Source: Pseudomonas muyukensis (lineage in GTDB: Bacteria; Pseudomonadota; Gammaproteobacteria; Pseudomonadales; Pseudomonadaceae). Taken from it: a stretch of 64,000 nucleotides of DNA. The position numbers were made by a program, and so were the translations under genes. Below are positions 1-11,305 of the stretch, one piece after another. Position 1 is the first letter of the stretch. Every line of letters begins with the position of its first letter. The DNA lies in NCBI RefSeq assembly GCF_019139535.1, contig NZ_CP077073.1:815001-879000 (forward strand), given 5' to 3'. The notes beneath the pieces were generated by a model that did no database searches, was not told the DNA's origin, and saw nothing but the letters and a program-made list of their open reading frames with translations.

Positions 1-8
1 GGTTATAT

Positions 9-2900
<2,892 letters not shown>

Positions 2901-3030
2901 TATAACACCCAAGCAATTTGCTTACGCAGATTGTGGTGGTGAAGACGAAAGACCCGAAGATTCGTAGGGCCACAAATTCACATATCCGAATTGGCTGAGA
3001 GTGCTGCAAGGCATTCACGGCAACCGAATT

Positions 3031-3148
3031 TCTTGACGACCATAGAGCATTGGAACCACCTGATCCCATCCCGAACTCAGTAGTGAAACGATGCATCGCC
3101 GATGGTAGTGTGGGGCTTCCCCATGTGAGAGTAGGTCATCGTCAAGAT
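3031..3148 (+). rRNA. rrf: 5S ribosomal RNA, copy 1
   Basis: The first of two tandem 5S genes. The ends TCTTGACGA and TCGTCAAGA pair to form helix I, and the body contains the conserved CCCGAACTCAG and GATGGTAGTGTGGGG segments. It lies about 130 bp after the 23S 3' end with no tRNA in the spacer. It differs from copy 2 at one base (T at 3081 against C at 3308). Confidence 0.97.
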
Positions 3149-3154
3149 TCATTT

Positions 3155-3196
3155 CGCAAAACCCCTATCTGCGCGAGCAGGTAGGGGTTTTGTCTT
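3155..3196 (+). terminator. Intrinsic terminator after 5S copy 1
   Basis: The arms AAAACCCCTATCTGC and GCAGGTAGGGGTTTT pair almost perfectly (one G-U) around a GCGA-type loop, and TGTCTTT follows. The same structure is repeated after the second 5S, so the duplicated unit is 5S plus terminator. Confidence 0.85.
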
Positions 3197-3257
3197 TAAG
3201 TAGAGAGTACAGAGATTCGCCGAGACGTCCCTGCTGGACGGGTCGGCATACAGAATT

Positions 3258-3375
3258 TCTTGACGACCATAGAGCATTGGAACCACCTGATCCCATCCCG
3301 AACTCAGCAGTGAAACGATGCATCGCCGATGGTAGTGTGGGGCTTCCCCATGTGAGAGTAGGTCATCGTCAAGAT
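3258..3375 (+). rRNA. rrf: 5S ribosomal RNA, copy 2
   Basis: Second 5S gene, offset 227 bp from copy 1 and identical except for one base in loop B. The flanks AGAATT (upstream) and CATTTCGCAAAACCCC (downstream) are also duplicated. Transcription must read through the first terminator, or the rrn antitermination complex must override it, for this copy to be expressed from the rrn promoter. Confidence 0.97.
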
Positions 3376-3381
3376 TCATTT

Positions 3382-3424
3382 CGCAAAACCCCTATCTGCG
3401 TGAGCAGGTAGGGGTTTTGTCTTT
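3382..3424 (+). terminator. Intrinsic terminator after 5S copy 2
   Basis: Same stem as after copy 1 (AAAACCCCTATCTGC paired with GCAGGTAGGGGTTTT), with a TGAG-type loop followed by TGTCTTTG. It marks the end of the rrn operon. Confidence 0.85.
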
Positions 3425-3449
3425 GTGGCGCAATAAACCCAGGCATGTG

Positions 3450-3603
3450 CGCTCCCTGTAGGAGCGGCCTTGTGTCGCGATCGGACGCGTAGCGGCCGCA
3501 AACCTGCAGCCTCGGTCCCCCAGGAAAATCGCGTCGCCTGGTTCGCCAGCAAGGCTGGCTCCTACAGGCCGTTGGCGGGCGGCGATCATTGTAGGAGCCC
3601 GAG
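3450..3603. repeat. REP element cluster downstream of rrn
   Basis: Contains CTGTAGGAGCGGCCTTGTGTCGCGA near 3456 in direct orientation and an inverted unit TCGCCAGCAAGGCTGGCTCCTACAG near 3542-3568. These are the two arms of a Pseudomonas REP pair. No gene is seen between the 5S terminator and the end of the next minus-strand gene at 3708. Confidence 0.75.
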
Positions 3604-3648
3604 GCATGACACAAGGCCAGTTCAATGGCCGTGGCGTCTGCTTGAGAA

Positions 3649-3682
3649 ACAAAAAGGCCGCTCCCGATGGGAGCGGCCTTGT
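3649..3682 (-). terminator. Intrinsic terminator of the pvf-type operon
   Basis: Perfect 12-bp arms AAGGCCGCTCCC and GGGAGCGGCCTT (3654-3680) with a 3-nt loop. Read on the minus strand, a TTTTTGTTTC tract follows. It lies just past the stop codon of the last operon gene at 3708. Confidence 0.85.
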
Positions 3683-3707
3683 TGTTTCTGCCTGCCTACT
3701 GGCGTTA

Positions 3708-4175
3708 TCAGCTCAGCAGGTTACGTACATTGCCCATGGCTTCATCAGCGAACCCCTGCAGGAACGCCTGGAATCCCGGCAGCGCTTCGGGCCCGCCTTC
3801 CCATGGCTCGGCCTGGATCGTCCAGGTGGCGCGGCTGCGGTTACCCTCGAGCGCCACCACTTCCATGGCCGCCCATAGGTTGCCGATGTTCAGGCTGGTG
3901 TAGATCAGGCTCCAGGTCATGTTCATGGCCTGGTCATCCCGCGAGTTCAACTGCTCGATCACCACGTTGCCATCCTTGAATAGCTTCTTGCGCACCGAAC
4001 GCACGCCTTGGCCTGTCATTTCGATATGCGCCAAGGCGGGGATGAATACCGGGAACCCGGCAAAGTTGCCGACAATGTTCCACACACTGGCGGCCGGTGC
4101 GGCGATCTCAACGCTGGACGCCACCTGGCAGCCTTGCGGGTTGCGGATCAGGGTATCGGGTTTGCATGCTTGCAT
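3708..4175 (-). CDS. pvfD: SRPBCC/polyketide cyclase-like protein (PvfD/MgoD-like)
   Basis: A 155-residue single-domain protein of the START/Bet v 1 (SRPBCC) helix-grip type. It opens with the typical 'V...I.APA..VW..V..F' strand-helix pattern (residues 19-40) and has no signal peptide. An AGGAG lies 9 nt before the ATG. It is the last gene of the minus-strand operon that also encodes the NRPS and two oxygenase-like proteins, and an intrinsic terminator follows. In the pvf and mgo operons of other pseudomonads the fourth gene encodes just such a polyketide cyclase/dehydrase-like protein. Its chemical step is not established. The assignment rests mainly on operon order plus fold. Confidence 0.8.
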   Translation of the reverse strand: MQACKPDTLIRNPQGCQVASSVEIAAPAASVWNIVGNFAGFPVFIPALAHIEMTGQGVRSVRKKLFKDGNVVIEQLNSRDDQAMNMTWSLIYTSLNIGNLWAAMEVVALEGNRSRATWTIQAEPWEGGPEALPGFQAFLQGFADEAMGNVRNLLS

Positions 4176-4205
4176 GTCGTAGTGCTCCTGTTGGGTTTGA
4201 AAGGA

Positions 4206-7200
4206 TCAGATAAAGCCGATATCGGCCAGGTAGCGACAGCCGCGGCCAAGCAGCTCGGGGCTTTTGCTGGGGTAGTGGCTACCCATGCGCAACACGCCGG
4301 CACGGGCGTTGTCATGGGCGATGCCAGAGATGTCACCGATGTCTTCCTCGAAGCCGTCCAGATAGAAGCCCAGGACGTCGTACAGCGCGTTGTCGCGGTC
4401 GACCCGGCGCAACTGGCGTTGCCACTGCTCGACACTGACCAGCTCGAAGGCATGGCCCTGGGCGCGGAACGATGCCAGGTAGTCACGCCAACGCAGCGGC
4501 TCGGGGTTGTGCAGGTTGAACACACAGTGGCCGCTCTGGTGGCGACTGCCGTGGAAGGCGATGAAGCGGGCCAGGAAGTCCACGGGCATGAGGTCGAAGT
4601 CGATCTCAAGGCCTGGCACCTGCCCCAGTTGCAACGACCCCTTGAGCATCAGCATCAGGCGGTTGCGCTGGGGTTGGCAGGCGCCGGTGCGGCTGTCGAA
4701 GGTGATGTTGCCGGGGCGGAACAGGTTGACCCACACGCCCTGCTCGCGAGCACGGCTGAGGATGCGCTCGCCGACCCACTTGCTCAGGTTGTAGCCATTG
4801 CGGATGTAGATGGGCGGGGTCGGCGCCGGGTCTGCTTCCAGCACGCGCCCGTCGGGGCCGACCGCGCTGCAGGCGGATAACGTCGAGACGAAGTTGAAGA
4901 TCTTCTTGCGCCGCCCTTCGCACAAGCGCAGGCACTCGAACAGCGGCTCGATGTTGTCGGCCGCCAGCACCTGGTAGTCGAGCACATGGTTGACCTGGGC
5001 CGCGTTGTGCAGCAAGGCGCCATAGCCGTTATCCAGGTAGTCGTAGTCGGTCTGGGCAAGCCCCAGGCGCGGCTTGCGCAGGTCGGCCTCGAACACCCGC
5101 ACGCGGCCCAGGTCCAGGGTGATGTGGTTGTCGCGCAATGCCTGGGCGAAGCGTTCGGCCGCCGACACCCCGTCGCCACGCCGGACCAGGCAGGCCACTT
5201 CGCTGGCCCCCCAGTCCAGCAAGGCTTCGACCAGGTGTACACCCAGGAAGCTATTGGCCCCGGTGACGATCACCTTGTGCACATCGCCCAGGTGATCCAC
5301 CGGCAGCACCTGCAGGTTGAGCGCGCGATTGGCATCCTGCTCAAGGCGCGCCAACGATGCACTCGTGCCTGCGTCTTCGCCATCGAGCAGCGCCCCCAGG
5401 CGCTGCAGGGTTGGCTGCTCGATGAACCGGTTGATTGCCACGCCCTGGCCGAACTGCTGACGAATCTCCAGCAACAAGCGCGACAGCAGGATCGAGTGGC
5501 CGCCAAGGTTGAAGAAGCTGTCGTCGCAGGAAATGTCCGTCTCTGGCAGCTCCAGCAACGTGCTCCACAGGCCTGCCAGGCGCTGCTCGGTCGCGGTCCG
5601 TGGTGCCAGGCGCTGGCTGCTCGGCAGTGCCAAGGGGCGCAGTGCCAGGCTCTGGCGGTCGACCTTGCCATTGGCGGTGTAGGGCATGTGCTCCAGCACC
5701 TGGTAGAACATCGGGCGCATGTAGTCGGGCAACTGCCGTTCGGCGTGCTCGCGCAAGCGCTGTGCGGCAGCGTCGCACTCGGGGTGGGCGACGAACGCCA
5801 GTACCCGACGCTGGTCGTCGATCACCACCGCCACCTGGGCGTACAGGCGGCTATCGCGCAGACAGTGCTCGATCTCCTCAGGCTCGACGCGAAAGCCGCG
5901 GATCTTCACCTGGTTGTCGCGCCGCCCGCATATTTCGATGCCGTGTTCGCCCCACTTGCCGATATCGCCCGTGCGATAGGCACGCAACCGGCGGCCATCC
6001 GGCAGCTCGAGCTCGACGAAGCGCTCGGCGCTGAGGCTGGGGTTGTTCAGGTAGCCGAGGCCGACACCTGGACCGCTGATGTACAACTCGCCGGGTGTCT
6101 GCTGCAGCACTGGCCGCAGCTCGGGGTCGAGGATCAGCACCTGGGTGTTGGCGATGGGCACCCCGAGGTCACGGTTGCTGTCGCCAGCGGCGAACACCCG
6201 GGTGGTTGCCAGCACGGTCGTCTCGGTCGGCCCATAGATGTTGTGCAGCCGACACTGCCCGGATAAGCGGGCGATGACTTCGGGCTCACAGACATCGCCC
6301 CCGGTAATCAAGTGACGCAGGCCCAGGTGGGTATCGCGCGGCAGGATGCTCAACAGGGCCGGTGGCAGGAAGGCATGAGTGATTTCCTGGCTGTGGATAA
6401 GTTGCAGCAGGCGTTGTGGGTCGCGCCGTTGATCCTCGCTGGGCAGCACCAGTTCGGCAGCACAGGCAAAGGTCGGCAGGATGTCCAGCAGGGAGGCATC
6501 GAAGCCGATGGTGGAGAATTGCAGGACCCGGGCCTGGTTATCCAACGCCACATGCTCCCGGTACCAGGCCATGAAATGCGTCAGGTTGCGCTGGCTGAGC
6601 AGCACGCCCTTGGGCTGGCCGGTGGTGCCGGAGGTATAGATCGCCACGCAAGGGTGATCTGGCGCTGTATCGCGCAGGACCAGGCTGGGCAGCTCGGTTT
6701 CTGTGGCGTCAGCCAGGTTACGCACATCCAGTTGCAAGATATCCACAGGCTGCTGGCCATCGTGAAGCAGCACGCAGGCACCGGCGTCGGCGAGGATGCG
6801 CTGCCGCCGTTCGGCTGGCGTGGCCGGGTCCAGCGGCAGGTAGATGGCGGCGCTGCCCAGCACCGCCAGGAGGCTGGCGTAAAGCGCCGGCGACTTGTCC
6901 ATGCACACGGCCACCACTGGCGCATTCGTCCCGCCAGGCAGCAGCGGCAGCAGGGCGCGCTGGATACCCAACGCCCGTGCATGCAGTTGCCGGTAGCTGT
7001 AGCGCTGGCCGTCCTGGTTCAGCGCCGGACGCTGTGCCTGTTGCCACAGGCTGCGTTGCAACTGGTCGACCAAGCCAGCCTCGGCGCTTTCCAACAGGTC
7101 GGCACGCAGCGTGCGGTTGAACGGGTGGCGGTAGGCCAGGGCTTCGAGCCAGTCCAGGCCATGTTCGCGTTCCTGCTCGCCGGGGCCGACCGTGGGGGCC

Positions 7201-7634
7201 TCTTGCAGGTATTGCGGATTGCGGGCGAAACGGGTGATGTGCAGCGCCAGCTGTTCGGCCAAGGCCTGTTGCACAGCCTCACGCAGTTGCTGACCGTTGC
7301 CAGAGGCCGGGGAGGCCACCGGCGCGCGACCAATCAGGCGCTGAGCGCTGGCATTGCCGCACCAGCAAAGGGTCTCCAGGCGCGGCAGGGTATTGCTGAA
7401 GCTGGCCCCCAGGCGCAGGCGGAGCAAGGGGGCAGGCCCCAGTGGCTGCCAGTCGCCACTGGCCAGGGCCAGGCTGCCGTCCTCCACCACCAGGCTCGGC
7501 GCGGTCGCCAGCTGTTGGCGCAGGGCATCGCCACTGTCGGCCTGGGCAACGCCGTGGCCGTGCGCGTCGAGGGTCTGGGCCAGCAGGCCAAGGGTGGGGC
7601 TGGTCCCCACCAGGAGTATGTCGAGGCGTCTCAT
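4206..7634 (-). CDS. pvfC: NRPS with A-T-reductase architecture (PvfC/MgoA-like)
   Basis: A 1142-residue single-module nonribosomal peptide synthetase that ends in a thioester reductase. An adenylation domain (about 195-690) shows A3 TSGTTGQPKG (334-343), A5 NIYGPTE (465-471), A7 YRTGD (553-557) and A10 NGKVDR with Lys657. A carrier domain carries LGGHS with Ser714 as the phosphopantetheine site. A C-terminal NAD(P)-dependent reductase has TGANSFLG (791-798) and Tyr948-xxx-Lys952. There is no canonical condensation domain. Residues 1-170 are not recognisable to me. Known relatives (PvfC, MgoA) activate an amino acid such as leucine or valine. The reductase should release the tethered intermediate by reduction. 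It lies between the diiron oxygenase gene and the SRPBCC gene in one operon, and a GAGG precedes the ATG by about 8 nt. Confidence 0.92.
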   Translation of the reverse strand: MRRLDILLVGTSPTLGLLAQTLDAHGHGVAQADSGDALRQQLATAPSLVVEDGSLALASGDWQPLGPAPLLRLRLGASFSNTLPRLETLCWCGNASAQRLIGRAPVASPASGNGQQLREAVQQALAEQLALHITRFARNPQYLQEAPTVGPGEQEREHGLDWLEALAYRHPFNRTLRADLLESAEAGLVDQLQRSLWQQAQRPALNQDGQRYSYRQLHARALGIQRALLPLLPGGTNAPVVAVCMDKSPALYASLLAVLGSAAIYLPLDPATPAERRQRILADAGACVLLHDGQQPVDILQLDVRNLADATETELPSLVLRDTAPDHPCVAIYTSGTTGQPKGVLLSQRNLTHFMAWYREHVALDNQARVLQFSTIGFDASLLDILPTFACAAELVLPSEDQRRDPQRLLQLIHSQEITHAFLPPALLSILPRDTHLGLRHLITGGDVCEPEVIARLSGQCRLHNIYGPTETTVLATTRVFAAGDSNRDLGVPIANTQVLILDPELRPVLQQTPGELYISGPGVGLGYLNNPSLSAERFVELELPDGRRLRAYRTGDIGKWGEHGIEICGRRDNQVKIRGFRVEPEEIEHCLRDSRLYAQVAVVIDDQRRVLAFVAHPECDAAAQRLREHAERQLPDYMRPMFYQVLEHMPYTANGKVDRQSLALRPLALPSSQRLAPRTATEQRLAGLWSTLLELPETDISCDDSFFNLGGHSILLSRLLLEIRQQFGQGVAINRFIEQPTLQRLGALLDGEDAGTSASLARLEQDANRALNLQVLPVDHLGDVHKVIVTGANSFLGVHLVEALLDWGASEVACLVRRGDGVSAAERFAQALRDNHITLDLGRVRVFEADLRKPRLGLAQTDYDYLDNGYGALLHNAAQVNHVLDYQVLAADNIEPLFECLRLCEGRRKKIFNFVSTLSACSAVGPDGRVLEADPAPTPPIYIRNGYNLSKWVGERILSRAREQGVWVNLFRPGNITFDSRTGACQPQRNRLMLMLKGSLQLGQVPGLEIDFDLMPVDFLARFIAFHGSRHQSGHCVFNLHNPEPLRWRDYLASFRAQGHAFELVSVEQWQRQLRRVDRDNALYDVLGFYLDGFEEDIGDISGIAHDNARAGVLRMGSHYPSKSPELLGRGCRYLADIGFI

Positions 7635-7644
7635 GTCGGGATCC

Positions 7645-8574
7645 TCAGGGCAGGTAGTCGCGCAGCGCGTCTTGCACGCAGGGCGACTCGAGCATGCTGC
7701 TGGCGCGGAAGAAGCGCAGGATGTTGCCCAGCAGCGGATGCTGGTGGTTGATCGGGTAGGCCAGTGCCTGCGCTTCCTCGCGCAAGGCCTGACGCACCGA
7801 CTCGTGCACCGGCAACGCGGCGATCAGGGCGCAGTCGAAGGCTTGCTGGATGTCGCTGGTCAGGTACTGGCGCAGGAACACCGGCAGTACCGCGGCGATG
7901 GCCTGGCGGTCGGCTTCGGCCGCGGACTGCCAATACAGGCGTGTCAGCCGGGCCCAAAAGCTCGAGTGACGGCCTTCGTCGAGCAGGTGGTCGGCCATCA
8001 ACCCCTTCACCGAGGGCTTGACCGAGTCGTCGCGGGCGAAGGCCGCGACATCGTCGGTCAGGGTGTTTTCGGCTATCCCTACGCAGATCAGCTCCAGGGC
8101 GTCCCGCAGGGTCTCGGGCACTTGCTCCAGCGCGGCCGGGATGGCGCGGCTGAGCTCGATTTCCTGGGGCAGGGTGATGGGCTCCACGCCGGTCAGGGCG
8201 ATGGTCTGCTGGAGGAAGTCCATGGCGACCAGGGCGTGGTAGTCCTCGTCGACGACCACGGTCATGGCGTCGTAGCGGCAGGCAAACGGAAAGCGTACGG
8301 CGAAGCGGTCCTTGGCGATGCGCCGGGCTGTGCGGTCGACGATTTCGGTCTCGAAGATCACCACGTCGTTGATGAACTTGTAGAGGCTCTGCACCAGGAC
8401 GAAATCGCGCAGGTGCGGGCACTCGCGCTGGAAAGTGGCGCCCAGTACCAGGGGCTGGCGGCTGAGCGGGTAGATCAGCCGCTGGTCATCCTCCACCCGC
8501 CGCCGTGGGCGGGTGCGGATGGTCGCGCGCTCTTCCCAGGCGTCGGCGAAGGAACGGTAGTCGAACGCATTCAT
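7645..8574 (-). CDS. pvfB: AurF-like diiron N-oxygenase (PvfB/MgoC-like)
   Basis: A 309-residue cytosolic protein of the p-aminobenzoate N-oxygenase (AurF/CmlI) family. Diiron ligands are visible: acidic residues around 75-77 (FETE), E110xxH113 and the composite motif H196xxxE200xxH203, which matches the H-E-H spacing of AurF. The start is the ATG at 8574, whose ATGA overlaps the stop of the preceding gene; a longer upstream reading frame would overlap that gene. In pvf systems this enzyme oxidises the amine nitrogen of the amino acid tethered to, or used by, the NRPS. Family and operon position are secure; the exact substrate is inferred. Confidence 0.9.
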   Translation of the reverse strand: MNAFDYRSFADAWEERATIRTRPRRRVEDDQRLIYPLSRQPLVLGATFQRECPHLRDFVLVQSLYKFINDVVIFETEIVDRTARRIAKDRFAVRFPFACRYDAMTVVVDEDYHALVAMDFLQQTIALTGVEPITLPQEIELSRAIPAALEQVPETLRDALELICVGIAENTLTDDVAAFARDDSVKPSVKGLMADHLLDEGRHSSFWARLTRLYWQSAAEADRQAIAAVLPVFLRQYLTSDIQQAFDCALIAALPVHESVRQALREEAQALAYPINHQHPLLGNILRFFRASSMLESPCVQDALRDYLP

Positions 8575-9347
8575 GGCGCGACCTCGGCGATCGGCGCCAG
8601 CAAGGTGGCCCGCAGCCCGTCCCATAGGGCCATGCGGCTGTCCACGGCGGCGATGGCGGCGGCATAAACGTCTTCCTGGCGCTGCGGGTCGCCAGCGACC
8701 AAGCGGTCCAGCAACTGTTCGGCGGCGGGGCCGTGATCCTCGGAGTCGACTTCGATGTGGCGCTGCAGGTAGTAACGGAATGTCGGTGCCTGCTCGTTGC
8801 CGATGCCCCATTCGTCGAGAATCTGCTGGAACATCATCGGGATGACGCTTTCCCGGCCATGCAGGAACGCGGCGGCGACGCGATGGGCCGGGGCCTGCAG
8901 GGCGGTTTCCAGGGTATCGCGGACGAAGCCTTGCGCCGCCTCGCTGGCACCGGCGCGTTGCAGCGCTTCGTGGGCAGCGACGCCCTGCTGCTGGAGGCTG
9001 ATGAATCGCTCGATGGCCACGGTGCTGGCGCCAACCTCGCGCATGGCATCCAGGTACAGCTCGAAATGGCTGTAGTGACCATGGTCGAGACGATCGTCCG
9101 ACTCTTCGCCCAGCACGATTTCGTTGATCAGACGAGCGGCGGCGGGGTCGGCCGGGGGCAGCCAGGGCAGGCTGACGCAGGTCAGTTCCTGTTGCAGTCG
9201 CTTGGTCAGCGACATGAAGTCCCAGACGGCGAATACATGGGTTTCCATGAACCGCTGCAAGGTCGCCAACGAGTCGATCTCGGAAAACAATGGGTGGCGG
9301 GAAAGTTCAAGTTTCTTGTCGGAAAGTGTGCGCTTCAAAGGCTTCAT
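8571..9347 (-). CDS. pvfA: DUF3050 heme-oxygenase-like protein (PvfA/MgoB-like)
   Basis: First gene of the operon, 258 residues, matching the DUF3050 heme-oxygenase-like helical fold. Candidate metal ligands are His37 in ETHVF, Glu81/Glu82 in the GEESDD stretch, His91/His94, and a late H-x-x-x-D-x-x-DH segment near residues 196-204. Proteins of this shape include heme-oxygenase-like diiron oxidases, so an oxidative role in maturation of the NRPS product is plausible. It is translationally coupled to the next gene through an ATGA overlap. A 0.6-kb AT-rich gene-free region lies upstream and should carry the operon promoter. Fold and operon position are good evidence; the reaction is not known to me. 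Confidence 0.87.
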   Translation of the reverse strand: MKPLKRTLSDKKLELSRHPLFSEIDSLATLQRFMETHVFAVWDFMSLTKRLQQELTCVSLPWLPPADPAAARLINEIVLGEESDDRLDHGHYSHFELYLDAMREVGASTVAIERFISLQQQGVAAHEALQRAGASEAAQGFVRDTLETALQAPAHRVAAAFLHGRESVIPMMFQQILDEWGIGNEQAPTFRYYLQRHIEVDSEDHGPAAEQLLDRLVAGDPQRQEDVYAAAIAAVDSRMALWDGLRATLLAPIAEVAP

Positions 9348-9950
9348 GAAAAGGTCCGTTGTTATCGGGTTTCAGGGTTCTGGATGACCGTGCAACCTGT
9401 GCGTCCCCCAAGTTCGAGGCGAACAGATACCTCGAACTAAGTTTCGATGACGAACAGGCTGCAAGGGCCGCAGGGCTGTCTGTAGGCCAGGAACCACGGA
9501 GTATCCGGGCCGCCCGTGCTTGGCGATATAAAAGTTAGATCAACTTTGAAGTGCGCTGCAATTGTTTTTTCAACTATTTATGATGTGCGGTTTTTTAAAA
9601 TAATAGTTGTCCGAATAAAACAGTTGATTAGTTTTATTTTGGCAATAAGTGCTCCTTCCGATAATTAACTATCAGAAAATTCGGACGCAGAGTGAATGCC
9701 TCACTCGGAGCACTGATAAACGGAGTTTGCGGGGCGTGATTATTCAGGGGCGGCTGATCGCTTGCGGTCCTTGCCCGGTGCCAGAGTCCTTCTGCAGGTG
9801 AATGAGGACGCAGGCGGCCAGGCCCGTTACTGATGATCAGCGGCCGCTGCGGGAGAGTAGAGTGTGCTCAAAATGCTGGCACTGCCATGGCCTGCAACAG
9901 GCCAAGCAGCGCAAATGCCCGAAATCGCCGGTTCAGCGTCGGTAATGGGC
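9348..9950. promoter_or_regulatory. AT-rich, dyad-rich upstream region of the pvf operon
   Basis: About 600 bp without a convincing gene. Positions 9530-9690 are strikingly AT-rich compared with the flanks. There is an 8-bp inverted repeat CAACTATT (9571-9578)/AATAGTTG (9602-9609). A second nested pair is GTCCGAAT (9609-9616)/ATTCGGAC (9679-9686). Further CAACT/AGTTG-like boxes lie at about 9541, 9591 and 9665. This is the likely promoter and operator region for the minus-strand operon that begins at 9347. No exact -35/-10 pair is assigned with confidence. Confidence 0.5.
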
Positions 9951-10532
9951 CTAGAAGCCGAGCAGCCCGAGGTGGGTGTTGAAGATGCGCACCAGGCGCT
10001 GGTTGAGCATTGAGGCGTCGACCGTGCTGGCCGGCATCTCGATCAACTCCAGCGCGCGTCGGGCCTGGCTGTGCCAGCCGAGCATGGCGGCCAATGCCCC
10101 CGGGGGGTAGAGCACGGTGATCGGCACCTGCAGGGCCGGGTGGGCAGAGCCTGTGGCGGTGTATGCCGGGCTGTCACAGCTTGAAACAAACAAATGCCGG
10201 GTCTGCCCAGGGTAGCGACCCTGGGCCAGCTGGGTCAGGGCCAGGGCGACATGAGCCCCCTGGTGTTGGCCAAACAGGGCGTGGGGCTGCGCCAGGTAGG
10301 GCTGCAAGTGCTCGGCCAGGGTCTTGGCCAACTCACTGGCCGGTTGCGTCGGGTCGAGTGCGCCGGGCATGACCGTGGCGGGTACGTCCACCGCGACCAG
10401 TTCGATGGGGTCGCTGAGGGTGCGTGCCCATGTGCGGTACTGGATAAGCTGCTGTCGGGTACAGGCCAGGCAGATCAGGCGGACCCTGGACGGTGTTTCG
10501 GTCGAGGATTGCTGTCGCGTCTGCACGTGCAC
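9951..10532 (-). CDS. Thioesterase-like alpha/beta-hydrolase lacking the catalytic serine
   Basis: A 193-residue protein that resembles type II NRPS/PKS thioesterases. It starts with a 'RVRLICLACT...QYRTWA..L' pattern and has an elbow segment at residues 86-98. In active enzymes that elbow reads GHSMG. Here it is GQHQG (88-92), so His90 occupies the nucleophile position. The protein is also shorter than the usual roughly 240 residues, and I find no convincing downstream catalytic Asp/His pair. It could be a degenerate thioesterase, a carrier-protein-binding scaffold, or a decayed gene. It lies between the pvf promoter region and the GntR gene, on the same strand as the pvf operon, but 600 bp from it. 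Confidence 0.65.
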   Translation of the reverse strand: MHVQTRQQSSTETPSRVRLICLACTRQQLIQYRTWARTLSDPIELVAVDVPATVMPGALDPTQPASELAKTLAEHLQPYLAQPHALFGQHQGAHVALALTQLAQGRYPGQTRHLFVSSCDSPAYTATGSAHPALQVPITVLYPPGALAAMLGWHSQARRALELIEMPASTVDASMLNQRLVRIFNTHLGLLGF

Positions 10533-10587
10533 TGCCGTTCCTTATGCCGGATCGTCCGACCTTGGGCGGCATGGCCGCCGAATGGGA

Positions 10588-11280
10588 TCAGTTGGCCGCT
10601 TGCCGATCGAGGTAGTTGCGAATGGTGCGGGCGGCGTTGTTCAGGTGCGCCTCCAACAAGGTGACGGCTTCGTCCACCAGTTTGTCGCTGGCGGCATCGA
10701 CCAGGGCGATGTGGTCATCCTGGGTCAGCTTGCCCAGGCCCATCGACGACAGGTGGAAGCGCAGGAAGCGTTCTTCCTCGTTGAGTTCGACCTCGATCAT
10801 GCGCAGCAGCTTCTGGTTGTGCGCCTTGCTGTAGAGGGCCATGTGCAGCAGGCGATTGAGCCGGCCAATTTCGGCGTGGCGGGTCTCGGTTTCCAGCTGG
10901 CGGATGAAGGTCCTGGCCTGGGCGATATCCTCGGCGTCGAGCAAGGGGATCGACTGGCGCAGCGCTTCGGTTTCGAGGATCACGCGCAGGGCGTAGGTGT
11001 CGACGGCGTCTTCACCGATCAAGGGAGCGACCACGGCGCCCTTGTGCATCACCACCTGCAGCAGCGACTGGGCCTCGAGCTGGCGCAGCGCCTCGCGCAC
11101 CGGCATGCGGCTGACACCGAACAGGGTCGCCAGCTCCTGCTGGCGCAGGGCGGTGCCCGGCGGCAGGCGACCGTCGAGGATGGCGCTGCGCAGGCGCTCT
11201 TCGATGACACCGCGGGCCAGGTGCGCCGGCACCTGTTCGCTGCCCAGCACGGTGCTCAGGAGTTTGGGTTTGTCAGCCAC
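10588..11280 (-). CDS. GntR-family (FadR subfamily, FCD domain) transcriptional regulator
   Basis: A 230-residue regulator. A winged helix-turn-helix spans about residues 21-78 (ARGVIEERLRSAILDGRLPPG and the following VSRMPVREALRQLE). A helical FCD effector domain (about 95-225) follows, with the D...R and H...H pattern of metal- or ligand-binding FCD proteins. It is transcribed on the minus strand, and a 14-bp perfect palindrome lies 26-39 bp upstream of its start, consistent with autoregulation. The effector is not predictable from the sequence. Its location beside the thioesterase-like gene and the pvf operon makes it a candidate local regulator, which is inference only. Confidence 0.88.
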   Translation of the reverse strand: MADKPKLLSTVLGSEQVPAHLARGVIEERLRSAILDGRLPPGTALRQQELATLFGVSRMPVREALRQLEAQSLLQVVMHKGAVVAPLIGEDAVDTYALRVILETEALRQSIPLLDAEDIAQARTFIRQLETETRHAEIGRLNRLLHMALYSKAHNQKLLRMIEVELNEEERFLRFHLSSMGLGKLTQDDHIALVDAASDKLVDEAVTLLEAHLNNAARTIRNYLDRQAAN

Positions 11281-11305
11281 GCGGGGTTCGCCTCGGCAAC
11301 GTCAA

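Noticed and set aside
2901..3030. tRNA gene between 23S and 5S
   Set aside because: No cloverleaf or TpsiC/anticodon pattern is visible; the spacer is too short and unlike a tRNA.
4008..4880. A 290-codon plus-strand frame opposite the NRPS (and similar at 4986-6266 and 6312-7751)
   Set aside because: Mirror-frame openness of GC-rich codons; the minus-strand NRPS has clear motifs throughout.
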